DNA of 64,000 nucleotides from Rossellomorea vietnamensis (GTDB lineage: Bacteria > Bacillota > Bacilli > Bacillales > Bacillaceae_B), in NCBI RefSeq assembly GCF_008180415.1, contig NZ_VTEI01000001.1, positions 166,829 through 230,828 on the forward strand. The letters run 5' to 3'. A model generated the notes under the pieces. That model searched no databases, had not been told where the DNA came from, and was given only the letters and a program-made list of their open reading frames with translations. This document shows positions 34,324-43,540 of this stretch, piece after piece. The position numbers and the translations under genes are program-made. Each line of letters opens with the position of its first letter. Position 1 is the stretch's first letter.

Positions 34324-35940
34324 CTATTCCCTTCTGTTTAACAACTCTTGTTTTATGATATTCTTCCATGCCATTTCTTTATAATCATTCAATTCACTCT
34401 TTAACAGCGGGTAAGTCATGAATCTCTCTTCCATTCCTTCTATGAAAACTTTCATCTTCTTGAATTCCTGGGATTCATGATAGCGCTGAATCAATTGCTG
34501 AGATAAAACATAGAAATCCCGGTCATGAAGCTCTGGCTGCATATACTGCGCTGCTAATGCTTCAAACTCTTCAAGAGACATCTTGTTTCGATAATAAGCC
34601 AGTTCTTCCGCTATGGTGTGGATAATCAAGGTCTGCAGCTGGGCGTTTCCTTGCGGTTCCTGCTCCTGCTGCGTTTCCTCTTCGATGCTCTCATCAGCGT
34701 TCTCCTGGTGAGAATCAGCCGATAGAATCATCATTTCTGCATCATCAGTCAGGTCTGATAAGAGAACTGGCTGGAGTTCTTCCTCCTGCTCTTCAGCCAC
34801 TTCCGCTGATTCGCCGGAAACCAGAATTTCATTTTGGTCTGACCTGATCTTATCTTCAGGCCCTTCTATTTCTAAAAGGTCTTCGGCCAACACAGGCTCT
34901 TCTGGTTCTTCGATTTCAACTATGCTTTCTTCTATCGGGCTGAGTACTTCCAATTCATGTTCATCCTCAGATGGAGACGACATTAAGAATTGAGCTTCTA
35001 TATCAGTCAATTCTCCCAAATCATGCTCTTTGGCGGTAACTTCGGATTCTTCCGACACCTGCACCTCTGCTTCAGCGTCAATACTGAGTTCAAAATCTGT
35101 TCCCAGTAGTTCCGATTCATCTACAGCAGGTTCAGATTCATCCGACAGCTCTATCAATAACTCGATTTCACTAAGCTCTTCATCGTCTTCCTCAACATCC
35201 ACTGAATTCCATTCCTCGACAGTATCGTTAAGTTTAAGTTCATCGAGTGGCTCTTCTGCCTCCATCGCTGCTTCATCGTGATTTTTATTATGTATTGGTT
35301 CTGCAAGTTCCCCTTCTTCCTGACTAATCAGCATTTCAATTTCACTTAAATTTTCATCGTGTGAAGGTAGAAAGGAGACCTCTTCAAGTATGCCGTCTTC
35401 TTTATCTTCACTGTCTTGTGCAGCATCTTCTTCTATTTCCGGCGCATCCGCCTCTTCCTTTATATCGTACACAGAGCTGCTGTTTTCAGTAAGCAAAGGA
35501 ATTTCTTCAAGATCTTCATTAATGAATTCTACTCTTGTCTCACTTTCTGCCTGAGCTTCTTGAACATCTTCCTGCTCTACCAGAGTGCTTTCGGCAGATC
35601 CTGGATCTTCTTCCACTGCTGTAAAAAGAATCTTCTCAGGTCTTTCAGCAGCGGTATCAGCCTCAGCACTATTATTTCTATCCTGCATACCTTCTTCTGC
35701 AAGCAAAAGAGGGCCAAAACGGTTTCCGATCATAACGGAGGATACAATGACTAAAATGAATAATATAATGGCAACCAGTCCAAGGGGATATTGGTTGGAG
35801 GCCAGCAAACCCAGAAGAGAAATCAAAAGCCCTCCCCCAGCAATCCAGACCTTCCCTTTCCTGGTCATCGCGCCAGGCAAGAACAATAGGACAGGCAGCA
35901 ATAACACAAATGCTATTAACGCAAAAATATATTCCTCCAT
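34324..35940 (-). CDS. Acidic membrane protein of the pilus operon (538 aa)
   Basis: No known family recognised. Three hydrophobic segments lie at about residues 4-23 (YIFALIAFVLLLPVLLFLPG), 32-48 and 53-72. A very acidic, probably disordered region follows at about 85-420, very rich in Glu, Asp and Ser, with loosely repeated blocks such as SEIELLIELSDESE and LSEIEMLISQEEGE. A helical domain of about 100 residues ends the protein (AEELAYYRNKMSLEEFEALA ... LLKSELNDYKEMAWKNIIKQ). RBS GGGAG precedes ATG. It is the first gene of the minus-strand operon, 114 bp from the divergent minor pilins. Confidence 0.75.
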   Translation of the reverse strand: MEEYIFALIAFVLLLPVLLFLPGAMTRKGKVWIAGGGLLISLLGLLASNQYPLGLVAIILFILVIVSSVMIGNRFGPLLLAEEGMQDRNNSAEADTAAERPEKILFTAVEEDPGSAESTLVEQEDVQEAQAESETRVEFINEDLEEIPLLTENSSSVYDIKEEADAPEIEEDAAQDSEDKEDGILEEVSFLPSHDENLSEIEMLISQEEGELAEPIHNKNHDEAAMEAEEPLDELKLNDTVEEWNSVDVEEDDEELSEIELLIELSDESEPAVDESELLGTDFELSIDAEAEVQVSEESEVTAKEHDLGELTDIEAQFLMSSPSEDEHELEVLSPIEESIVEIEEPEEPVLAEDLLEIEGPEDKIRSDQNEILVSGESAEVAEEQEEELQPVLLSDLTDDAEMMILSADSHQENADESIEEETQQEQEPQGNAQLQTLIIHTIAEELAYYRNKMSLEEFEALAAQYMQPELHDRDFYVLSQQLIQRYHESQEFKKMKVFIEGMEERFMTYPLLKSELNDYKEMAWKNIIKQELLNRRE

Positions 35941-36017
35941 TTTCTCACTCCCTTCAGCAAGTATTAATTTTCTATGAAATTAGTACTACTTCTACATTAT
36001 TCGACTCATAGTTATTG

Positions 36018-36023
36018 TATAAT
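36018..36023 (+). promoter_or_regulatory. Candidate -10 of the minor-pilin operon
   Basis: TATAAT lies 31 bp before ATG 36055 in the divergent gap. No good -35 is seen at 17 bp (CATTAT), so an activator may be needed. The gap must also hold the start signal for the 12-gene minus-strand operon, for which no clear hexamers were found. Confidence 0.45.
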
Positions 36024-36054
36024 AAACTTAGGCAATTTGAAAGAAGGTGACGGA

Positions 36055-36576
36055 ATGAAACTGTCAAATATCTTCAGAAATAACCAAGGTTTGACACTAA
36101 TTGAGGTTTTAGTCTCAGTAACTCTATTGAGCACCGTGCTATTAGTCTTTTTAAATTTTTTCTTCCAGGCAGGTACATATACAAATATGAATCAAAAGAA
36201 GACAGTGGCCGTCAATGTTGCCAGAAACGCCTTGATGCATATGGAAAGCCAGAGTTTTCTTGAAGTCAAAAGAGAATTTTCCCAGGTGAATGAAGGAACT
36301 GCCGCTCCTGATGACCATTTATTGAATCTGAAACTATGTGATGATACCCGATATAAGACTTTTGGACCTGAAGAAAGTCCCCCTGATACTTGTGAAGATA
36401 TCCCTATAAATGGAACTTCCTATAAAGTGACTATAAAGTCCGAAGAAGTCTCTCCTTCCAAAAAGGAAGAGTTAAAATACTATATACCGATCAAAGCAGA
36501 AGTGAGGTGGACTGCAAATGATAAGGAATTCGATACATCGGTTGGCGGAACGGTTAAAAGTGAAGACATTCGATGA
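36055..36576 (+). CDS. Minor pilin, PilV/GspI-like
   Basis: Prepilin with leader MKLSNIFRNNQG cut before LTLIEVLVSVTLLSTVLLVF, Glu5 present. The 173-aa protein has a pair of cysteines (KLCDDTR and PDTCEDI) that could form a disulfide. ATG 36055 follows AGAAGGTGA; the frame continues upstream to 35974 without a leader-like sequence and is rejected. It is first of three plus-strand prepilin-like genes whose order fits V-W-X or I-J-K of T4a pili and type II secretion. Confidence 0.88.
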   Translation: MKLSNIFRNNQGLTLIEVLVSVTLLSTVLLVFLNFFFQAGTYTNMNQKKTVAVNVARNALMHMESQSFLEVKREFSQVNEGTAAPDDHLLNLKLCDDTRYKTFGPEESPPDTCEDIPINGTSYKVTIKSEEVSPSKKEELKYYIPIKAEVRWTANDKEFDTSVGGTVKSEDIR

Positions 36577-37150
36577 AGATGGCTTCACACTCATCGAACT
36601 GCTTCTCACATTAGCCATTTCGGCCATCCTGCTTCCGGTCATATACGGTACCTTTTTGACAGGATATAAGATTTATGAAAAAGTCAACATAGAAGGCCAG
36701 CTCAGGGAAGATGCTGACTATGTATCGGCCTTGCTGATGAATTCACTGTATTCGACTCCTTTTGACTATGTGGACCAATGCGAAGGAGAAGATAACTGCC
36801 TAGTATTCGTTGATAATTTAGAGACCGCCCAAAACACCTACCACCCTGAAGTAATCGATCAGGACAAAAAGAGAGAATCAGGCGACATAAAATCCTTTAC
36901 GATAAGGTTAATAGAGAAGGACGGAAAACAAGTATGGGAAACAGGCAATGGAACAATCGACACCCCTTCTGATTTTCGGGACTCTGAGATCAGTTTTGCT
37001 TGTTCGAATCCCAATCAAGACGATTTTGATGACGAGGATACAAAGAAAGAAAAATGTACGAATGCCGTTATTAAGCTGAACTTCTCAATAGCTCATGAGA
37101 ACGAGGACCGAAGTGAACAGCTCAATCTTCAAAGCCAATTCGGGTTTTAG
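36518..37150 (+). CDS. Minor pilin, PilW/GspJ-like
   Basis: Prepilin with a longer leader (MIRNSIHRLAERLKVKTFDE then DG) cut before FTLIELLLTLAISAILLPVI, Glu5 present. The C-terminal region (residues about 60-210) has four cysteines (QCEGEDNCL, FACSN, KCTNAV), probably two disulfides. ATG 36518 has GAGGTGG about 7 nt upstream and overlaps the preceding pilin by 59 bp, so the two are translationally coupled. The 210-aa length fits PilW/GspJ. Confidence 0.87.
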   Translation: MIRNSIHRLAERLKVKTFDEDGFTLIELLLTLAISAILLPVIYGTFLTGYKIYEKVNIEGQLREDADYVSALLMNSLYSTPFDYVDQCEGEDNCLVFVDNLETAQNTYHPEVIDQDKKRESGDIKSFTIRLIEKDGKQVWETGNGTIDTPSDFRDSEISFACSNPNQDDFDDEDTKKEKCTNAVIKLNFSIAHENEDRSEQLNLQSQFGF

Positions 37151-37267
37151 GCTGTTTCTGGAAAATCCAAAGAAACGGATTCCCGGTGAACTGTTCCATT
37201 GTGTCCCGCTATAAATCTCAAACACCAGCAAAGTAACGAAAAAAGCCTGAAAGAAAGGAGGATACAC

Positions 37268-39256
37268 ATGGTAAACAACCAGAGGGGAAACACACTGATT
37301 ACCGTTATGATCACCTCCCTTGTCATCATAACAATCGGCATGGCAGTTCTAACGGCATCCATCGGAGGAGCTAAAAGAACGGAGGTAAGGGAAACGGATA
37401 TCGATATTACATATGACGGGCTGCGGCTGGTCGATGAAATGACGGCCGACCTATCTACCCGCCTGGTACAAAATAACTTCAAAATTGAAGGCTTATCTCC
37501 GACAGATTTAAGTTCAAAACTGACATCCTATTTTTCTTCCCAGGCAGACTCTGCACAATTTAATGACAGCATTTCTTGTGTCAATGTTGTAGATGTAACA
37601 GGAGCAAATCCGAAGTATCTTATACCAGGAACGGAAAATCAGTGCCTTGGAAGCGGCCTTGCGAATTTAGACACCTTTAACATCGACACTTCCCTTCAAT
37701 TGACAAGGGTCCTTGATTTTGTCGTAACGGTCAATACACCGGATGGCCAGCAGGGAGAGGTGAACAGAACGGTACGGAAAAGGGTGATTCTGTCCCCACT
37801 GCCTGGATTCCTTAAATATGCTGCTGGCGCAGGGAATCAGACCATCCTAAATGGCTCTCCGAATATCGCGGGAAACGTGTACGGCAAAGAAATTGTCATT
37901 GACAAGAACGCTCATTACCAATTAACGAGTGGAGACCAGGAAGAAATTGAAACGCCTTTTTCTTCGATTTTTGGCGACATCTATATAAATTCTTCGAAAT
38001 CAGATTATAAGGATGTAATGGATTATTTGACTGCCGACAAATTTTATCACCAGCAGCTGCCGCAGTTAAAGAATGACAGCCAATTCGTGTCGGTCTATTT
38101 TGATAAAACTTTCTTGGAAAGAATAAATGAGATTAGACAAGATCAGGGATTTGCTAAGACACCTGCTATACAGAATCTTTCCCAGCAATTAGAGCAGTCC
38201 ATCAAGGGACAGTATACTTTTAGTGAGAGCGGCCTTCCTGATGTACTGACCAGCCCGTTGAATGAAGCTGGCATCGGGCTGGATGCACTTCTTGGACAGG
38301 ACCTATACAATGAGGTTAATACTCTCGGGTATAAACTGATTGACACCAGCTTATCATCAACCGTTGCAGTGCCGGGTGACCTTATCATATCCAGTATTTC
38401 TTCCGCACTCACCTTTTCCGGGAAAATTATTGCGGATGGAGACATCTACATTATTGGAAATAAAACAATTACACTAAATGATATAATCGCTACTGGAGAT
38501 ATTCATTTGATCAATCTGGATGGCGATATCAATGTGGAGGGAAATATTCTTTCCGCAGGTGAGGTTAATATCCAGACCAACAATGGGTTTTCATTTAACA
38601 ATGATACTGAAACGCCAGGATATATGCTGGCAGGAAAGTCTCTTACAATTGAATCCCTCGATAGCCAGTCGACCATCATCGGCAATCTTGTTGCAGGGGA
38701 AAACCTTCTCATACAGGGAAACAGCAATGAAACCGACCGGCCGGAAGACGATGTAGTGTTATTCGACTCTGTCATATACAGCGGGGGAGAAGCCTTTATC
38801 TCTAACTTGAATATTTTGGGCAGTGAAGATGATGATATTCAAAAACAGCTTATCCTTCTGTCTGGTAAAAACCTGACCATGACCCGGATGAACGAGTATA
38901 AAAACTTTGTTCCGAGTGACGAAGATATTAACTATGAGGGAAAAATTTCTGATCAAACTGTTCAGCCATTAAAAGCATTCTTCTATACAAATCAGAAAGC
39001 TGAACTTTATGGTGTTGGTTCTCTTTTCCATATTGATGGCGGAGTCTTCGCGAATGATACTCTTGAGATCAATGCAATCAGAGGAGATATAAACAGCATT
39101 CAGGATGCAGACCTGTATTCAACCAAAATTGATCAGGACAATCATTATTCCCGCTTTAACATTAATTACAATCGAGATATTCTTCTTCAAAAAATTGATG
39201 CCCTTCCGAAGACAGAATTTTTGTCATTGTTCAGTGATGAAGTATCTGTTCAGTAA
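37268..39256 (+). CDS. Large PilX/GspK-like prepilin with C-terminal beta-solenoid
   Basis: 662 aa, far longer than PilX or GspK (about 200-330). The N-terminus has leader MVNNQRG before NTLITVMITSLVIITIGMAV; Glu5 is absent, as in GspK/PilX tip subunits. After a middle region (residues about 60-330) the C-terminal part (about 385-560) repeats short G-D/N-turn strands (SGKIIADGDIYIIGNKTITL, ATGDIHLINLDGDINVEGNI, AGKSLTIESLDSQSTIIGNL), which suggests a bactofilin-like right-handed beta-helix. RBS AAAGGAGG lies before ATG 37268. It is third in the minor-pilin operon and faces the VWA gene. Confidence 0.85.
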   Translation: MVNNQRGNTLITVMITSLVIITIGMAVLTASIGGAKRTEVRETDIDITYDGLRLVDEMTADLSTRLVQNNFKIEGLSPTDLSSKLTSYFSSQADSAQFNDSISCVNVVDVTGANPKYLIPGTENQCLGSGLANLDTFNIDTSLQLTRVLDFVVTVNTPDGQQGEVNRTVRKRVILSPLPGFLKYAAGAGNQTILNGSPNIAGNVYGKEIVIDKNAHYQLTSGDQEEIETPFSSIFGDIYINSSKSDYKDVMDYLTADKFYHQQLPQLKNDSQFVSVYFDKTFLERINEIRQDQGFAKTPAIQNLSQQLEQSIKGQYTFSESGLPDVLTSPLNEAGIGLDALLGQDLYNEVNTLGYKLIDTSLSSTVAVPGDLIISSISSALTFSGKIIADGDIYIIGNKTITLNDIIATGDIHLINLDGDINVEGNILSAGEVNIQTNNGFSFNNDTETPGYMLAGKSLTIESLDSQSTIIGNLVAGENLLIQGNSNETDRPEDDVVLFDSVIYSGGEAFISNLNILGSEDDDIQKQLILLSGKNLTMTRMNEYKNFVPSDEDINYEGKISDQTVQPLKAFFYTNQKAELYGVGSLFHIDGGVFANDTLEINAIRGDINSIQDADLYSTKIDQDNHYSRFNINYNRDILLQKIDALPKTEFLSLFSDEVSVQ

Positions 39257-39464
39257 AATCGGATGCAGATTCTGTCTTAATAAAAATAATAGCAAACAAA
39301 AACAACTATCTTAATAAAAACTCCCCTGACAACAGCACCGTCAACCCTTGTATTCTAAAGAAAGACTACTTTAATCCTCCTAGCAATATAAGGGTGAATT
39401 AAAGCGGAAAACGTATTTTTGGCTCAGCCTAAAATGTCTTTATATTATTAAAAAAGCCACTAGT

Positions 39465-39500
39465 AAAACCCGTTCAGATAAATTCTCTGGACGGGTTTTA
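39465..39500. terminator. Bidirectional hairpin after the minor-pilin operon
   Basis: AAAACCCGTTCAGA pairs with TCTGGACGGGTTTT. It probably ends the plus-strand operon. The rest of 39257-39626 holds no gene. Confidence 0.7.
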
Positions 39501-39627
39501 CTGTTGGTTTAAATTATTAACCAAGATAACTATGACACTGACAACCCCCAGCCCTGACTAGCACAGAAAGCTAATTACTTTTTAAGGACAACCCCCGGCC
39601 TCTGTTTAAATCGGTGTACTCAAAAAG

Positions 39628-39663
39628 AAAGGCGGCGGATCATATAAGATCCTGCCGCCTTTC
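39628..39663 (-). terminator. Terminator of the VWA gene
   Basis: AAAGGCGGCAGGATC pairs with GATCCGCCGCCTTT around a short loop, followed by CTTTTTG on the minus strand, 64 nt after the VWA stop. Confidence 0.88.
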
Positions 39664-39726
39664 CGTTGATGCGATGCTATAGTCCTTCGATAACGATTGA
39701 GATGCCATTATATGACGGAGCTTGGT

Positions 39727-42549
39727 TTACCATCTTCCATCAATATACGGATTTTCATCTCCGCCTTCTTCAGGCGTAACCACTTCAAATACTGCTGAAT
39801 CGGTTAAGGAATCATCTTCGTCCGCTGTGACTGTAACCGTTGTAAAGCCGAGTTCTTCTGTTCTGATATACCACTTTCCATCCTTTTCAACTGCTTCTAT
39901 TGCCGGAGCTGAAGATACTGTTTCCGCCAGCTCTTTATTAGTCGCATTGGATGGGTTGAAAATCAGGAAAGCCTCGATTGGTATGTCCTTATCATTTAAA
40001 GGCAGGTTGATTTTTGCCTGCTTGAATTTTACCTCTTCAAGGGCAACATAAGGGTCAATCACTTTGACGGGAACAATGATCTTTACTCCAGAGCCATCAT
40101 TCGCTTCGATGACCAGCTGATCCTCACCAGGTTCGATTCCCAGTATCCTGTGATTGCCTGATCCCTCTTCGGAATAGCTGGCGATTTTCCCATTGCTGTC
40201 CAAGAGCTGGACTGTGACACTCTTATCGGTTGCATCCAGTGGCAATACTTCAATTTGGAACGAAATCGATTCTCCTGCAGTGACCTTAATTGGATTAGGT
40301 GTTACGTTGATTTCACTAACTTTTTTAACGATGACGATGTTCTTTGTAACCGGCTGCTCATTAAGCGTGAAGCCGCCCTCTGTTTTCACTTGGATTTCTA
40401 TATTGCCAATTAAATCTGCAGGAAGGGCAACCGGTTCATCCGGCTGGAATTTTTCCCATCCGCTGTCCTTTTGTCCAGATATGGTCTTGTAGTAATAAGT
40501 AACATCTTCCCCGCCTACTTTTTTACTCACTTTGAAAGAGGCAGGTCCTGTGGTCTTTTCATTATTGCTCAGTACTTTTTCAGTATTCGTTTCATAAACC
40601 GCAAAGTCTGTTTTTAGGAATACGTCGTGGAACGAATTATCGTTGTAATGTACCCTGATTGTATTGCCGTCCTTCAACTCTAATCCTTTTACAGGCAGAT
40701 TCTTAGGGGTGGCTTCAGCTTTGACTTCATTTGTAGAATCTTCTTTCTTTGTCAGCTTGCCAGTATGATCTCCGATATAGGTAGCATCGCCGGACATGCC
40801 ATTCAAAATAACCTGAAGGCCGATATAACCTGAATGTGAAGTAAGAGTATGGTTCTGGCTGCTGAAGTTTGAGTCAGTATAATGGATGGCTGCCTTTGGC
40901 ATTTTCACCAATGACATGGCAAAATCGGCTTGGAGAACAGCTTTCATGTTCAACCGGGCTGGAGAGAATTGATTTCCATTATAAGTAATCGTTTTCCCCG
41001 GCTTAATCTCAAGGACCCGTTGGCCATTCTGAGTGGTTTCCCTGACAGCGGCCCCCGCCAGCGACCCGCTTAGGCTTGTTTGGAGAGCAGAACTCTTCAG
41101 GCTGATTCCATCAGGCAGCGGCTGGATGATCTTTATATTTTTTAGATTTCCTGACTTGTTCGCTTGCAGGACTGCGGAAGGAGTTATATCATACTCAATT
41201 GAAAACTCGTTATGTTCATTATTCTGCATTCCCATTTTCACTAGATTTTCAGGAGCGTGATACTGATTGCCGTTAATCTTCACAGCACTCTCGAATTTAG
41301 GCGCTGCTTCATCCACAATATTGATTGTAACGTTTTTATGTGTTACAGCCGGCAAAGTGTTGCCGTCAAAATCTTTTTGGATGAGTTTAATGTTATCAAA
41401 AACATACTGTCCTTTTTGAGTAAACTCCAGCGGCAGGCTGAGCTGAATGTTCGCAGGAGAAGGACTTTTGCCGATAGGGTATGTGAAGTTGTACTTCATG
41501 TGAACGATGTTCCGATCATCCATATAAGCATCTGAATTCGCTGCAAGCTTTACTTTTCCATTGAATTTGCTTAAATCGATTTGTACTTCCCCTTCAATGG
41601 AAGGAGAATTGAACTCTTTCGATATATCTGTAAATACATTGGAAAGGCTGTTTGGATTTGCCTGAATGGCTCTTCCGCCTGTTTTGTTTGACATGGTTTC
41701 CAGCAATTGATAGTTGACTTCGCCTGGCTGGGCAAAAGCGATGCTGAACATTGTTACATCATTGCGGCCAAGCTTTTCAGCAGATAAGACTGCATGATGC
41801 TGAATGAAGTTTTGCACACTATCGTATGTATAATTCCTGTTGCCTACCTTGGCTGTGCCATTCGTATACAACGTATACTCTTCACCTTGGTATTTAAGAG
41901 AAGTAGGTTCTCCATCTGTCAGGAAAATAATGTAGCGCTTGGAATCCCTCATTCCGGAAAACTTTTGAAGTGCATATTCAAGGGATTGCGTATAGTTGGT
42001 CCCTCCATTACTGACTTCCAGGTATTCTTGGACCCAATCATAATAATAGCCTCTTTTATAACGAACCCAGTCATAATACCCATAATCGAGGTTCTCTGCA
42101 ATCTCTGAGATACTTCCTAATCCTGTCTCAGGATTAACTACTCTCCCATTGACGTTTTTATAACTAACATCACTATCAAAAGGAACAAAATAATATTTAT
42201 CCCCACTTTGTTTATTTTGCTCAAAAAATGCAAGAGACTGTTTCAACGCATTTTCTGCACTCGTGGCTTTTTTGGCACCGCCATATGTATCTGCCATTGA
42301 TCCCGAAGTATCGTGAACGAACACGACATCAATCGGCTTTCTCTCTTCATTGGTGGCTTGTCCCCTCGGAGTCAATTCGATATCGAGCCGGCCCTGGGCA
42401 TCTCCATTTTGGGGCTTAACATATTCATTAGCGCTGGGCTGTACGGAAAATTCAATTGAAGGCTGTCCTGATGCATTTGCAAAGGAGGTATGTATCATAA
42501 AACTGAATAAAATGGTAAAAATGACTGCTGCAGAAAACCTCTTCTTCAA
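39727..42549 (-). CDS. Secreted VWA-domain protein, candidate pilus tip adhesin
   Basis: 940 aa with a signal peptide (MKKRFSAAVIFTILFSFMIH, cleavage after SFANA). A VWA domain spans about residues 70-330 with a complete MIDAS: D80-T-S-G-S (S82, S84), T185 in SNGGTNYTQS and D213 in FLTDGEPTS. An aromatic-rich insertion at 157-177 (DYGYYDWVRYKRGYYYDWVQ) precedes the second MIDAS strand. Beta-rich Ig-like domains follow (VSEINVTPNPIKVTAGESIS near 740). There is no LPXTG or C-terminal anchor, so it is released or held by another surface structure. The start is TTG with GGAGGG upstream; TATAAT lies at 42612-42617. It is convergent with the minor-pilin operon. Confidence 0.87.
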   Translation of the reverse strand: MKKRFSAAVIFTILFSFMIHTSFANASGQPSIEFSVQPSANEYVKPQNGDAQGRLDIELTPRGQATNEERKPIDVVFVHDTSGSMADTYGGAKKATSAENALKQSLAFFEQNKQSGDKYYFVPFDSDVSYKNVNGRVVNPETGLGSISEIAENLDYGYYDWVRYKRGYYYDWVQEYLEVSNGGTNYTQSLEYALQKFSGMRDSKRYIIFLTDGEPTSLKYQGEEYTLYTNGTAKVGNRNYTYDSVQNFIQHHAVLSAEKLGRNDVTMFSIAFAQPGEVNYQLLETMSNKTGGRAIQANPNSLSNVFTDISKEFNSPSIEGEVQIDLSKFNGKVKLAANSDAYMDDRNIVHMKYNFTYPIGKSPSPANIQLSLPLEFTQKGQYVFDNIKLIQKDFDGNTLPAVTHKNVTINIVDEAAPKFESAVKINGNQYHAPENLVKMGMQNNEHNEFSIEYDITPSAVLQANKSGNLKNIKIIQPLPDGISLKSSALQTSLSGSLAGAAVRETTQNGQRVLEIKPGKTITYNGNQFSPARLNMKAVLQADFAMSLVKMPKAAIHYTDSNFSSQNHTLTSHSGYIGLQVILNGMSGDATYIGDHTGKLTKKEDSTNEVKAEATPKNLPVKGLELKDGNTIRVHYNDNSFHDVFLKTDFAVYETNTEKVLSNNEKTTGPASFKVSKKVGGEDVTYYYKTISGQKDSGWEKFQPDEPVALPADLIGNIEIQVKTEGGFTLNEQPVTKNIVIVKKVSEINVTPNPIKVTAGESISFQIEVLPLDATDKSVTVQLLDSNGKIASYSEEGSGNHRILGIEPGEDQLVIEANDGSGVKIIVPVKVIDPYVALEEVKFKQAKINLPLNDKDIPIEAFLIFNPSNATNKELAETVSSAPAIEAVEKDGKWYIRTEELGFTTVTVTADEDDSLTDSAVFEVVTPEEGGDENPYIDGRW

Positions 42550-42674
42550 ACCCTTCCCTCCTCTTTGTCATTTATTGTCATTATTTCTTTAGAAATTACT
42601 ACTTATCTACTATTATAGCAACCTATCCCCTCTTTACATAGACCAAAGTACTAGATTCGATAAAAATTTACACA

Positions 42675-42829
42675 CTAAAAAGCGGAAAGGCCCCGCTCAG
42701 CGGCGTACGGACTGTTCCAGCCCCGCATTGAGATAAAGGAATCACGAAGAACGAAGTGATTCGATGATGACTTATCGCAGAGGAGGGGATGGGCAGTACG
42801 CTAGCCGCTGGGGCCTTGGAGCTGGATTG
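42675..42829 (+). repeat. Structured element, divergent stem variant
   Basis: It has the same architecture as the array that follows but with different stem sequences: outer arms AAGGCCCC / GGGGCCTT, second stem AGCGG / CCGCT, inner GTAC / GTAC, and a terminal hairpin GAATCAC / GTGATTC. It ends in the same GGAGCTGGATTG junction. Confidence 0.75.
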
Positions 42830-42830
42830 C

Positions 42831-43463
42831 ATAAAAAGCGGAAGCGCCCTGTTTAGCCCCGACAGGCAAATGTTCTCTGGAGAAGAAAAGGCGGTCTTCC
42901 CTTTTATTCTCTTTGGGTTATTTGACCCCGAGGGGCTAGGCGCTGGAGCTGGATTGCATAAAAAGTGGAAGCGCCTTGATCAGCCCCGACAGGCAAATGT
43001 TCCAAAGAGAAAAAAAGGCGGTCTTCCCTTTTATTCTCTTTGGGTTATTTGACCCCGAGGGGCTAGGCGCTGGAGCTGGATTGCATAAAAAGTGGAAGCG
43101 CCTTGATCAGCCCCGACAGGCAAATGTTCCAAAGAGCAAAAAAGGCGGTCTTCCCTTTTATTCTCTTTGGGTTATTTGACCCCGAGGGGCTAGGCGCTGG
43201 AGCTGGATTGCATAAAAAGTGGAAGCACCTTGATCAGCCCCGACAGGCAAATGTTCCAAAGAGAAAAAAAGGCGGTCTTCCCTTTTATTCTCTTTGGGTT
43301 ATTTGACCCCGAGGGGCTAGGCGCTGGAGCTGGATTGCATAAAAAGTGGAAGCGCCTTGATCAGCCCCGACAGGCAAATGTTCCAAAGAGAAAAAAAGGC
43401 GGTCTTCCCTTTTATTCTCTTTGGGTTATTTGACCCCGAGGGGCTAGGCGCTGGAGCTGGATT
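42831..43463 (+). repeat. Five-copy 127-bp tandem array of the structured element
   Basis: Units begin CATAAAAAG at 42831, 42957, 43084, 43211 and 43338. They are nearly identical, implying recent amplification; the first is most diverged. Each unit folds as closing stem AGCGCC / GGCGCT, second stem AGCCCC / GGGGCT, then a long hairpin CCAAAGAGAA / TTCTCTTTGG. Open frames across it are by-products: 127 is not a multiple of 3, and each is a shifted copy of the last. It fills most of the gap between the VWA and GGDEF genes. Confidence 0.93.
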
Positions 43464-43512
43464 TAGAAACGCTCCCTAATTTTCATCTATAAATTTCACT
43501 TTCTAATATCAT

Positions 43513-43540
43513 AAAAAAACCCCGTATGAAAAACGGGGTC
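43513..43540 (-). terminator. Terminator of the GGDEF gene
   Basis: ACCCCGT and ACGGGGT form a stem followed by TTTTTTT on the minus strand, immediately after the stop codon. Confidence 0.9.

Noticed and set aside
35030-35281. Ser-rich 83-aa plus-strand frame
   Set aside because: Antisense of the Glu/Asp-rich region of the 538-aa membrane protein.
42789-43433. Overlapping 67-87-aa frames with near-identical sequence
   Set aside because: They are frame-shifted reads of one 127-bp tandem repeat without start signals.
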